The notes: generated by a model not told the origin, from the sequence alone. A stretch of DNA of 14,503 nucleotides from Candidatus Aenigmatarchaeota archaeon (GCA_025058005.1 JANXDN010000003.1:1-14503); one strand, 5' to 3'. Shown: positions 6,555 through 13,338, counted from the first letter of the stretch. Translations and numbers: made by a program.

Positions 6555-6662
6555 CTATTTCGTCCATCTACAAATCTCGATAGCTGTATGCAAATTTTTC
6601 CCGACAATTCTATATCCAGCCTTTTTATATTTTTTTAGCCTTTCCTCCGTAAGTATAGCCAT
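6555..6662 (-). other. taw1: N-terminal segment of TYW1 ending in an in-frame TAG
   Basis: From ATG 6662 the frame reads MAILTEERLKKYKKAGYRIV then GKNLHTAIEICRWTK, then TAG, then VLRNRRNCYK without any shift. It lines up without gaps against the Methanocaldococcus TYW1 N-terminus as I remember it (HTAVKLCGWVRKKMLEDK then NCYK). The first cluster cysteine (31 here) is 13 residues before the next (44), the same spacing as Cys26 to Cys39 there. The TAG stands where that protein has a lysine. TTTAAATTT centred about 25 bases upstream places a leaderless start at this ATG. Read as one frame the protein would be about 334 residues, normal for the family. Confidence 0.75.
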
Positions 6663-6681
6663 GAATTTTAATTGAGAAAAC

Positions 6682-6690
6682 AAATTTAAA
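6682..6690. promoter_or_regulatory. Shared symmetric TATA element between TYW1 and tRNA-Ser
   Basis: AAATTTAAA is near-symmetric. It lies about 25 bases from ATG 6662 on the minus strand and about 33 bases from the tRNA-Ser first base on the plus strand, the expected distance for both. A second A/T stretch, TTATATTTTA at 6701-6710, is too close to the tRNA to be its TATA box. Confidence 0.45.
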
Positions 6691-6718
6691 GGGTTTTATT
6701 TTATATTTTAATAGTTGT

Positions 6719-6865
6719 GCCAAGGTGGCAGAACCAGGTAATGCACCGGACTTGAGTCGGTTCCGATGTGGAAGATGGCTTGACCATGATCTATGATTAA
6801 AAGGAGGTGAACCGAAGGACATCCGGCGGGCTATGCCCTTCAGGGTTCAAATCCCTGCCTTGGCG
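6719..6865 (+). tRNA. tRNA-Ser(UGA) with 64-base intron
   Basis: Acceptor GCCAAGG (6719-6725) pairs with CCTTGGC (6858-6864). The D arm is GCAG...TGC, and the anticodon stem CCGGA (6746-6750) pairs with TCCGG (6822-6826). The anticodon is TGA (6753-6755). The long variable arm GGGC-TAT-GCCC (6828-6838) makes it a type II tRNA. The T arm is CAGGG-TTCAAAT-CCCTG. The discriminator is G at 6865, as in archaeal serine tRNAs; leucine would have A. CCA is not encoded. The intron sits at the canonical 37/38 site; the mature tRNA is 83 bases before CCA. A T-run (CTTTTC) follows as a likely terminator. Confidence 0.93.
6757..6820 (+). other. Intron of tRNA-Ser(UGA)
   Basis: Between G37 (6756) and A38 (6821). 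Ends TCGGTTC (6757-6763) and GAACCGA (6809-6815) form a 7-base-pair helix. The three-base bulges AG-T and AC-A at the junctions, separated by a short central helix of CTTG against AAGG (imperfect, with a G-U and a G-A), give a relaxed bulge-helix-bulge for the splicing endonuclease. An inner hairpin ATGG-CTTGA-CCAT lies at 6775-6787. It also contains AAGGAGGTGA, a perfect Shine-Dalgarno core, at 6801-6810. I find no convincing C/D box pair. Confidence 0.85.
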
Positions 6866-6949
6866 CTTTTCAGATAAAAATACAAGTATTTTCAATTTTT
6901 GCACATTTTGGCAAATAATTTAGCAAAAAAATTTCGCAAGATTTTTCTT

Positions 6950-8260
6950 TTAAATACCTACTTCGCTTAACAATAGCAGTAGCAAAACAAACGGTAGAAT
7001 AAATCTTACAAGCAAGAGAAAAACATCTCTTTCCACAAATTTGTCCAATTTTTTGTTAACATTTTCAAGTTTTATGTCAACTTCTTCTATCAAACTCTTT
7101 GTGTTCCAATTCCATGAGAGAACAAGTGAGGTTAAAATAGATGATAGAATTAGCATCAGCCCACCAAAAATAAAGTCAAGCTTTTCTAGCAAGTTTATTT
7201 TTTCTAAAAAGAAACCACTATAATTTAAAGAAATTGATATACTCAAGATAAGCAGAGCAAAAAATAGAACCGTCAAAGATATTTTTCTCTCTAACTTTAA
7301 TTCATCAACTAAAAAAGCTACCAAAACCTCTTTCATCGATATAGCCGATGTTAATCCAGCTATGAAAGTTAATGAGAAAAACAAAACTTGCATAACATTA
7401 CCGAGACTTATTTCAGAAAATATCTTGGGCATAACTTCAAACGCAAGCTTCGAGCCTGATACAATCTCTTTACTTGAATGAATAAAACTAAAAATTATAA
7501 TACTGTTTAACAATGCTGTAAAAATAACTGATAATGCTATGATGAGAGAAGATACAGGTATGTTTTCTTTTCTACTTAAATAACTTCCATATGTAATCAT
7601 TATCCCGCTACCTAGGGATAAAGAAAACAAGGCTTGACTCACAGCAAACAACCAAACTTTACCATCTATCATATCCGAGAAATTTATTTTGAAATAGTCT
7701 CCCACACCCTTGTATGCATTAGGCAAAGTCAAAACAAAAACAAACATAATTAAAAGAATAACGAAAAACAAAGGCATGAATATTTTCGAAAATCTTTCAA
7801 TTCCTTTTTCTATACCAAAGTATACTATAGCAGAAGAGATAATCAAAGATAATAATGTAGAAATTGTTGGGAACATGGAGCTGCTATATTGGGCAAAATC
7901 TATTTCTATCATGAGAAACGAGTTAATGAAATATCCGAAAACCCATCCAACTATGACTATATAGTATGAGAGTATGAAGAAAACAACAATTATAGGCAAT
8001 AAAGAAAGCCATTTTAGCTTGCTGTTTAACTTTGCAAACACCGTTGTAACAGAGCCTTTAAACTTTCTCCCACTAGCAAACTCTAAAAACATTAAAGGCA
8101 GTCCAAAAAATATGACAGAAATTATGTAGGCAAATAAAAAATTTCCCTTACCGTAGTGACTAAAAATGTATGGGAATCTCCAAATGCTTCCCAACCCTAC
8201 GGCTGAACCTATGGATGCTAGTAAAAATCCAGCAGCAGATTTCCATTCTTCTCTTTTCAT
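6950..8260 (-). CDS. Neurotransmitter:sodium symporter (NSS/SNF) family transporter
   Basis: 436 residues, close to the 11-helix prokaryotic NSS form (LeuT has about 510, MhsT about 450). TM1 begins EEWKSAAGFLLASIGSAVGL and continues GSIWRFPYIF. TM6 carries SQALFSLSLGSGIMITYGSY, TM7 has ALLNSIIIF, and TM8 has FIAGLTSAISMKEVLVAFLV with DELKLERK after it. These are the substrate and sodium-site helices. The Na2-site residues of TM8 (AGLTSAI) are kept. The TM1 asparagine that helps bind Na1 in LeuT (Asn27 of GLGN) is Ser25 here, and the usual NGGGAF after TM1 is GKGNFLF. Such proteins import amino acids using the sodium gradient; substrate cannot be told. It diverges from the DsbA-like gene. No Shine-Dalgarno is seen. 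The stop is TAA. Confidence 0.92.
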   Translation of the reverse strand: MKREEWKSAAGFLLASIGSAVGLGSIWRFPYIFSHYGKGNFLFAYIISVIFFGLPLMFLEFASGRKFKGSVTTVFAKLNSKLKWLSLLPIIVVFFILSYYIVIVGWVFGYFINSFLMIEIDFAQYSSSMFPTISTLLSLIISSAIVYFGIEKGIERFSKIFMPLFFVILLIMFVFVLTLPNAYKGVGDYFKINFSDMIDGKVWLFAVSQALFSLSLGSGIMITYGSYLSRKENIPVSSLIIALSVIFTALLNSIIIFSFIHSSKEIVSGSKLAFEVMPKIFSEISLGNVMQVLFFSLTFIAGLTSAISMKEVLVAFLVDELKLERKISLTVLFFALLILSISISLNYSGFFLEKINLLEKLDFIFGGLMLILSSILTSLVLSWNWNTKSLIEEVDIKLENVNKKLDKFVERDVFLLLVRFILPFVLLLLLLSEVGI

Positions 8261-8322
8261 TAATTCTATTAACGAGTTTGAAAATTAAATTTTCCAATGC
8301 TTAGCCTTAAAGACAATAGATT

Positions 8323-8332
8323 TTTATATTTA
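8323..8332 (+). promoter_or_regulatory. TATA box of the DsbA-like gene cluster
   Basis: TTTATATTTA is centred about 26 bases before ATG 8354, so the mRNA should start at or next to that ATG (leaderless). This places the upstream in-frame ATG at 8297 outside the transcript and decides the start. Confidence 0.65.
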
Positions 8333-8353
8333 CTTTTACAACCTAATAGTTTA

Positions 8354-9310
8354 ATGGTTAAGAAAAAACATCCAGAAGAAAAGAGACATAAATTCAACTT
8401 TTGGATAATCGCGACAATTATTCTTTCAGTAACGGTTATAGTATTAGCTTATCTTTATTTTAATCCACAAAATGCTACAAGTGTTGGAGAAAAAACCGTT
8501 AATTTTATAAATGAAAATATTGTTCAAGGGCCGAATAAAGCATCCTTGGTATCAGTAGAAGAAGAGTCAGGCATGTTCAAAGTCACAACTTCCTATCAAG
8601 GTCAAAATATTCCGGTTTATGTTAGCAAAGACGGCAAGTATTTGTTTTTATCTCAACCAATAGATATGACAGTCTCTCTACCTAAGGAAGTCGAGGAAAC
8701 AAAATTTGACGCCCCTAATAGTGATAAACCGAAAGTTGATTTGTATGTGATGTCTTTTTGTCCGTTTGGAATACAAGCTGAAAATGCGATGAAACCTGTT
8801 TTCGATCTTTTAAAGAATAAAGCAGAATTCAACATACTATTTATAGCAAATGTGAACGGCGAGGATTACAAATCAGTCGACTCTTTACATGGTTTGAATG
8901 AAGCTTTAGAGAACTTGAGACAAATATGTGTAATGAAATATTATGATCAAACAACTTTTTGGAAATATTTAATGGAGATAAATGCAAATTGCTTCAGCGT
9001 ATACAGAGATGAGAAAGCTTTGGATGCATGTTGGAGAAGTGCAGCGAAAAAATTCAATATAGATGATAAAAAGATAGACGAATGTTCTAAAAGTAAGGAA
9101 GCATTAGAAATATTAAAGCAGCATGAGAATTTGGTAAAACAAAACAAAGTTAGAGGTTCCCCAACTCTGATAATAAATGGAAAAACTTATAATGGTCCAA
9201 GAACGCCAGAAGCCTTTAAAGAAGCTATTTGCACTGCTTTTAATAAGGTGCCAGCTGAATGCTCTACAAAGTTAGAAGGAAATTCAACTCAAGTAACAGG
9301 TTCTTGTTGA
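8354..9310 (+). CDS. Membrane-anchored DsbA/thioredoxin-like oxidoreductase with CPFG active site
   Basis: 318 residues from ATG 8354, chosen over ATG 8297 because of the TATA position and because MVKKKHPEEKRHK gives a normal cytosolic head. One membrane segment (about 14-36, FNFWIIATIILSVTVIVLAY) anchors it. A small beta domain follows (about 50-107, ASLVSVEEESGMFKVTTSYQ), then the thioredoxin fold from about 127: VDLYVMSFCPFGIQAE with the active Cys136 in CPFG, an inserted helical part with HG at 179-180, LENLRQICVMKYYD and INANC, and the cis-proline loop RGSPTLIING (268-276). Eight cysteines lie outside the membrane. The second active-site cysteine of CxxC is Gly139, so it resembles the GILT-like or single-cysteine relatives. 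Likely role: thiol handling outside the cell. It leads a cluster with DUF371 and PAP2. Confidence 0.88.
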   Translation: MVKKKHPEEKRHKFNFWIIATIILSVTVIVLAYLYFNPQNATSVGEKTVNFINENIVQGPNKASLVSVEEESGMFKVTTSYQGQNIPVYVSKDGKYLFLSQPIDMTVSLPKEVEETKFDAPNSDKPKVDLYVMSFCPFGIQAENAMKPVFDLLKNKAEFNILFIANVNGEDYKSVDSLHGLNEALENLRQICVMKYYDQTTFWKYLMEINANCFSVYRDEKALDACWRSAAKKFNIDDKKIDECSKSKEALEILKQHENLVKQNKVRGSPTLIINGKTYNGPRTPEAFKEAICTAFNKVPAECSTKLEGNSTQVTGSC

Positions 9311-9319
9311 GAAAAAGCT

Positions 9320-9733
9320 ATGATATTAGAGGAAATTGTTGCTTATGGTCACCCTCTTATTTCAGCTAAGCACAAGACTACTTTGGAAATTACGAAAGAA
9401 AATTTTTTAACTAAAAGGGGAGATTGTATAATAGCGGTAAACGCTGACAAGTCTTGTTTTGATTTAGCTAATACTACAAAAAAATTCCTCAAGCAAGGAA
9501 AAAAACTAAAGTTTGTTCTCATCGCTAACAATATTAAAGATGAAATAGTGGCTTTTGGACATGAAAAGCTCATTTTGAAAAATCCTACAAGCCTTGTGAT
9601 AAGAAAATCATCTTTTATAGATGACAGAACCATAGCTCTTAAAGCCGATAAAGCAGCTAACGACATAAAAAGGGAGCTAATAGAAGAGTTAAAAAATCCA
9701 AACACAAAATTAATAGTTAGATTGATAGTATGA
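9320..9733 (+). CDS. DUF371 family protein
   Basis: 137 residues, matching archaeal DUF371. Typical features are EEIVAYGHPLISAKHKTTLE, ITKENFLTKRGDCIIAVNAD, a second block EIVAFGHEKLILKNPTSLVI with RKSSF, and ALKADKAANDI. The function is unknown. The protein is an internal duplication: residues 5-50 and 75-116 share EIVA(Y/F)GH, TxLxIxKxxF, and ADKxxxD in the same order. No cysteine pair, signal peptide or membrane segment is present, so it should be cytosolic. It starts 9 bases after the DsbA-like stop with no strong ribosome site, and its TGA overlaps the PAP2 ATG as ATGA, so the three genes look like one operon. Confidence 0.88.
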   Translation: MILEEIVAYGHPLISAKHKTTLEITKENFLTKRGDCIIAVNADKSCFDLANTTKKFLKQGKKLKFVLIANNIKDEIVAFGHEKLILKNPTSLVIRKSSFIDDRTIALKADKAANDIKRELIEELKNPNTKLIVRLIV

Positions 9734-10125
9734 GTAGAAGGTGGAAAAGAAGATATTTGCAACTTTTCATAACCCTTCTTTTAACTTTTATTTTAAGCTA
9801 TTACTTGGCAGAATTGATAAAAAATATCGTAAAATCTCCTCGACCATGTGTAGGCTTAACCAACTGCCCGCAAGGTTACTCTTTTCCAAGCAGACATACA
9901 TTAATAGCTTTCGCATTAACCACAGCTTTTATGTTAGAGACCAAAAACAAAATTCTTTCTTCACTATTTGCTGTTACATCCATATTTATAGGTGCTTTAA
10001 GAGTTGTGACTCTTGCACATAGACCAGAAGATGTGATTGTTGGTGCAATCTTAGGAATTATAGTTGGATTTGTTGTGCAAAGATTTTATTTGTTTTTAAG
10101 ATTTTGGTATAGCGAGAGTAAATAG
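9730..10125 (+). CDS. PAP2 family membrane phosphatase
   Basis: 131 residues, short for the family. The three phosphatase motifs are complete: KNIVKSPRP (Lys31, Arg38, Pro39), FPSRHT with His56, and RVVTLAHRPED with Arg91, His97 and Asp101. Membrane helices fill about 10-30, 57-70, 76-96 and 102-123. The missing N-terminal helices suggest a minimal form, perhaps working as a dimer. PAP2 enzymes remove phosphate from lipid phosphates such as isoprenyl diphosphates; here a role in recycling polyprenyl phosphate for glycosylation is reasonable but inferred. The ATG overlaps the DUF371 TGA by 4 bases (ATGA). The TAG stop ends one base before a convergent small gene. Confidence 0.9.
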   Translation: MSRRWKRRYLQLFITLLLTFILSYYLAELIKNIVKSPRPCVGLTNCPQGYSFPSRHTLIAFALTTAFMLETKNKILSSLFAVTSIFIGALRVVTLAHRPEDVIVGAILGIIVGFVVQRFYLFLRFWYSESK

Positions 10126-10126
10126 T

Positions 10127-10252
10127 TTAAAATCCAAACAAAAAATTTAACAACTTGTTATGATGTCTTGTTTTTCCGCAAATTAAACAAATGTCCACCG
10201 CTTTAAAACCTTCATCAAACTTGTAATACAAATGTCCACCACATTCGCACAT
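10127..10252 (-). CDS. 41-residue zinc-ribbon microprotein
   Basis: The frame reads MCECGGHLYYKFDEGFKAVD then ICLICGKTRHHNKLLNFLFG then F. CxC at 2 and 4 and CxxC at 22 and 25 make a probable zinc site, with His8, His30 or His31 as other possible ligands. A strong ribosome site GGGGGTGA lies 5 bases before the ATG (10258-10265), which argues strongly that it is translated. Its TAA lies one base from the PAP2 stop, fitting the tight convergent packing of this genome. It is too short for routine gene finding. Function unknown: nucleic-acid or protein binding is possible. The C-terminal LLNFLFGF is hydrophobic. Confidence 0.75.
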   Translation of the reverse strand: MCECGGHLYYKFDEGFKAVDICLICGKTRHHNKLLNFLFGF

Positions 10253-10422
10253 ATCAGTCACCCCCTATTTTTAAAAAAACAAAATATTAATAAAATGATT
10301 TTCATAAAATCAAGTAATTTTTCCAAACATTATTTTTCCAATTATATTTAAATTTAAACAAAACTTGCACGCTAAACGAGTGACAAATTATTATTTAATC
10401 TTTGAAAGTGAAATTTGTTTCT
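10253..10422. promoter_or_regulatory. Intergenic region with Hel308 promoter elements and two direct repeats
   Basis: ATTTTTCCAA occurs at 10317-10326 and again at 10332-10341, 15 bases apart, just before the A/T-rich TTATATTTAAATTTAAA (10342-10358), a good TATA region. A second TATA-like TATTTAAT at 10392-10399 is about 27 bases before ATG 10423 and would give a leaderless Hel308 mRNA. The repeats could bind an activator or repressor. Confidence 0.45.
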
Positions 10423-12603
10423 ATGAAAATTAAAAAAGATATGGTGGACAAAACTCTTGAATTGTTTGGTTTCAAGTCTTTAAATCCAGTTCAATCTCTT
10501 GCTATTAAGAATGGATTAATTGATGGAGATAATTTAATAATCGTAGCTCCCACTGCTAGTGGTAAGACATTGTGTGCGTTTATCGCTGGTATAAATTGTT
10601 TTAATAAAAACATGAAAATGATTTATTTGTGTCCTCTTGTTGCTTTGGCGCAAGAACATTATGAAACTTTCAAGGATAAAGCAAGTAAACTGGGCATAAA
10701 AGTTGCTCTTAGCATAGGAGATTTGGATAGTAGTGATCCATGGTTAAGAGATTATGATTGGATTATATGCAGTAACGAAAAAGCTGATAGTTTGATAAGA
10801 CATGGAGCTGATTGGATAAAAGACATAGGCTTGATAGTTGTTGATGAAATTCACATGATAACAGATGTTTCAAGAGGACCAACGCTAGAAGTATTGCTTA
10901 CACGTCTTAGGCATATAGTTCCTCACGCTCAAATATTGGGGTTAAGCGCGACTGTTAGCAATGCAAATGAGCTTGCTAATTGGTTAGACACAAAAATTGT
11001 TGAAAGCGATTGGCGACCAGTAAAACTTTATGAAGGTGTTTGCTTCGGTTCTGTAATAGAATTTTATGGAAAGAAAAAATATTCATTGGACAGCCACCAA
11101 AGTCAAGAAGCAGCAATTTTACTTAATTCCTTGAAGATGAATAAGCAATTACTGTTTTTTGTTGCTTCTAGAAAAAATGCTGAATCTCTTGCAGAAAAAC
11201 TTTCTACTGTTGCTAAAAAATATTTTTCTTTTGAGGAAATCACAGAATTACAAAAACTATCAAACAGCCTGTTAAATGTTTTAGATGTGCCAACACAACA
11301 ATGTAAGAAGCTAGCAAGATGTATAGAAGGCGGTGTAGCCTTTCATCACGCAGGACTTTTGCCTAAGCAAAAAAAGCTGATAGAGGATAATTTTAGAAAA
11401 GGATTGATTAAAGCTATAGTTGCTACACCAACTCTTGCACAAGGTGTTAATTTACCAAGTCATAGAGTTGTCATAAGAGATGCTAAAAGATTTTATGAAG
11501 GTTTTGGTTCAAGATACATTCCGGTATTCGAATATAAACAAATGGCAGGAAGAGCGGGAAGACCAGATTTTAACGCAGAGGGTGAAGCAATTTTAATGGC
11601 AAAAACAGAAGAAGAAGCTTTTGAATTAGTAGAAAGATATATTAACGGTGAACCAGAAAGAATACAATCAAAACTAGCATTAGAACCGGTTTTAAGAATG
11701 CATGTTTTATCTCTAATCTCATCTGGTTTTACGAAAAGCATAAACGATATTTATAATTTTTTTAGAAAAACATTTTATGCATATCAATACGGTGATATTG
11801 CGGGTTTAGACATAAAAATAGAAATAGTATTGAAAAAATTGATAGAATTTGGTTTTGTTTTTCAAATCAACGACAAAATAAAAGCAACACCATTAGGGAA
11901 GAGAGTATCAGAACTTTACATCGACCCATTAACAGGGCATCTTTTTGTGGAAGGTCTAAAAAAATCGACTCATACAAAAGCTAATGATTTTAGTTATTTG
12001 CATTTGATATGTAGTTGTTTGGAGATGAAACCTCTTGTTAGTATAAGTGCAAGAGAAATTTCTGAGATAGAAGAAACACTTTTAAGAAATGAAGAAAATT
12101 TGCTAACAAAAATCCCAGAAGAATGGGATGAGGAATATGATGAATTCATGCAATCAATTAAAATGGCTTTGGTCATAAATGATTGGATAAACGAAAAAAC
12201 AGAAGATGAGATATTGGGAAAGAGAGGCATTACTCCAGGCGAACTAAGAGCTAGACTGCTTAATGTAGAATGGCTTTTATACTCTCTTAGCGAGTTAGCT
12301 TTGTTGCTGAATTATAAACACCTAATAAAAGATATAAGAAAGTTAAGGCTGAGAGTTGTTCATGGCGTTAAGGAAGAGCTTTTACCGCTTGCTAAACTAG
12401 AAGGTATAGGTAGGGTTAGAGCGAGGAAGCTTTTCAATTATGGAATAAAATCTATTAGCGATTTAAGGAAAGTTAACATATTAACCTTGTCAAAAATAAT
12501 CGGAAAATCTACAGCTATAAAAGTAAAAAAACAGTTAGGAGAAACAGAGGAGATAAATAATTTTAGCTTAAAAAATGAGTATTCACACGAGCATAAAATA
12601 TAA
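10423..12603 (+). CDS. hel308: Hel308 family superfamily 2 DNA helicase
   Basis: 726 residues from ATG 10423; a TTG at 10402 would add 7. Archaeal Hel308 is typically about 700-750. Motifs (numbered from TTG): Walker A APTASGKT 49-56, DEIH 148-151, SAT 182-184, FHHAGLLPKQ 314-323, ATPTLAQGVNLPSHRVVIRD 341-360, and QMAGRAGRP 380-388. A winged helix and ratchet domain follow. The C-terminus carries a helix-hairpin-helix (LEGIGRVRARKLFNYGIKSI and DLRKV, about 660-692), the Hel308 brake domain. It unwinds the lagging strand at stalled forks, 3' to 5', and works in repair. The final tail (about 715-733) is polar and lacks a clear PCNA box. It sits alone with its own promoter and converges on the BI-1 gene with a 17-base gap. 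Confidence 0.95.
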   Translation: MKIKKDMVDKTLELFGFKSLNPVQSLAIKNGLIDGDNLIIVAPTASGKTLCAFIAGINCFNKNMKMIYLCPLVALAQEHYETFKDKASKLGIKVALSIGDLDSSDPWLRDYDWIICSNEKADSLIRHGADWIKDIGLIVVDEIHMITDVSRGPTLEVLLTRLRHIVPHAQILGLSATVSNANELANWLDTKIVESDWRPVKLYEGVCFGSVIEFYGKKKYSLDSHQSQEAAILLNSLKMNKQLLFFVASRKNAESLAEKLSTVAKKYFSFEEITELQKLSNSLLNVLDVPTQQCKKLARCIEGGVAFHHAGLLPKQKKLIEDNFRKGLIKAIVATPTLAQGVNLPSHRVVIRDAKRFYEGFGSRYIPVFEYKQMAGRAGRPDFNAEGEAILMAKTEEEAFELVERYINGEPERIQSKLALEPVLRMHVLSLISSGFTKSINDIYNFFRKTFYAYQYGDIAGLDIKIEIVLKKLIEFGFVFQINDKIKATPLGKRVSELYIDPLTGHLFVEGLKKSTHTKANDFSYLHLICSCLEMKPLVSISAREISEIEETLLRNEENLLTKIPEEWDEEYDEFMQSIKMALVINDWINEKTEDEILGKRGITPGELRARLLNVEWLLYSLSELALLLNYKHLIKDIRKLRLRVVHGVKEELLPLAKLEGIGRVRARKLFNYGIKSISDLRKVNILTLSKIIGKSTAIKVKKQLGETEEINNFSLKNEYSHEHKI

Positions 12604-12620
12604 ATTGCAAAAATTAATTT

Positions 12621-13241
12621 TTACTCTCTTTTCCTACTTTCGACAAGAAGACTTAATATTCTTATGAAGATGTTCAAAAAGTCTAAATATAAAGCTAAAA
12701 CGGCATCAGTCACATATTTATCTGGATAATTTCTCAATATGTTTGACATGTCATATAAAACAAAACCCAAAAATACTATTAAAACACCAACATTAATTAC
12801 AAGTTGCAGTGTAGATTGTTTCAAGAAGATGTTTACTATAGAAGCTATTATAAACCCTATTAATGCAAACATTAAAAATGTTCCTATGGATCTAAAATCT
12901 TTATTAGTGAAATATACATAACCTGCTAATATAGCAAAAACAACTGTGGTTATTCCTAGAGCCTGAAAAACAATTATTATTCCGCCTTCCCATGCAGCCC
13001 AAGCAACTATGGGTGTTGTAGTGATTCCAGTCAAAAAAACAAACAAGAACAATAACCATGTTGGAAAACCTTCTTTTTTCTTTAAAATCATTGTAACGAT
13101 GAGTATTGCAACTTCAGCTATTAATATAGGAATATACAATATGGGTGGTATAAAAAATCCGACGCCAACACCAAGAGTTGCTATAAGCAAACTTAAAACA
13201 AACATTGGCAAAACTTTTTTATTGAATACTTCTTTTTTCAT
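12621..13241 (-). CDS. Bax inhibitor-1 (TMBIM/YetJ) family membrane protein
   Basis: 206 residues, with about seven membrane helices starting near 10-30. The family signature is in the last third: VLYDMSNILRNYPDKYVTDA (Asp164), then VLALYLDFLNIFIRILSLLV (Asp187). The two acidic residues match the Asp pair (171 and 195) that makes the pH-sensitive calcium leak in Bacillus YetJ. Likely role: a calcium or proton-coupled leak channel in the cell membrane. ATG 13241 is preferred; a TTG at 13244 is directly upstream. TATATTTAAA (13265-13274) is centred about 28 bases away on the minus strand, so the mRNA should be leaderless. It converges on Hel308. The C-terminus ESRKRE is charged. The stop is TAA. 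Confidence 0.92.
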   Translation of the reverse strand: MKKEVFNKKVLPMFVLSLLIATLGVGVGFFIPPILYIPILIAEVAILIVTMILKKKEGFPTWLLFLFVFLTGITTTPIVAWAAWEGGIIIVFQALGITTVVFAILAGYVYFTNKDFRSIGTFLMFALIGFIIASIVNIFLKQSTLQLVINVGVLIVFLGFVLYDMSNILRNYPDKYVTDAVLALYLDFLNIFIRILSLLVESRKRE

Positions 13242-13264
13242 CAAGCATTTATATTACAAAAAAA

Positions 13265-13274
13265 TATATTTAAA
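13265..13274 (-). promoter_or_regulatory. TATA box of the BI-1 family gene
   Basis: Reads TTTAAATATA on the minus strand. The predicted start is within a few bases of ATG 13241, giving a leaderless transcript. Confidence 0.55.
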
Positions 13275-13295
13275 ACTTATCCTCATTTTACAATC

Positions 13296-13321
13296 AATTG
13301 AGACCAATATAGGTTCCAATT
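13296..13321. repeat. Imperfect inverted repeat between the BI-1 and tRNA-Pro promoters
   Basis: AATTGAGACC (13296-13305) and GGTTCCAATT (13312-13321) are inverted arms matching at 8 of 10 positions around AATATA. It lies between two divergent promoters and could be a regulator site. The match is imperfect and the region A/T rich. Confidence 0.3.
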
Positions 13322-13329
13322 AACATTCA

Positions 13330-13338
13330 ATATTTATA
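13330..13338 (+). promoter_or_regulatory. TATA box of tRNA-Pro
   Basis: ATTTATACA is centred about 33 bases before the first tRNA base, the usual spacing for archaeal stable RNA genes. A palindrome TTAATATTAA follows at about 13353-13362, just before the tRNA. Confidence 0.5.

Noticed and set aside
5658..6662. Genome-wide reassignment of TAG to an amino acid
   Set aside because: TAG ends three other genes here at sensible places next to convergent genes or a tRNA.
6757..6820. C/D box guide RNA within the tRNA-Ser intron
   Set aside because: ATGAT-like pieces are present but no full RUGAUGA with a matching CUGA box.
6719..6865. Reading this tRNA as leucine
   Set aside because: The loop CTTGAG places anticodon TGA, and the discriminator is G rather than A, both fitting serine.
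8297..8353. Upstream ATG of the DsbA-like gene
   Set aside because: It lies before the TATA box and would not be on the predicted transcript.
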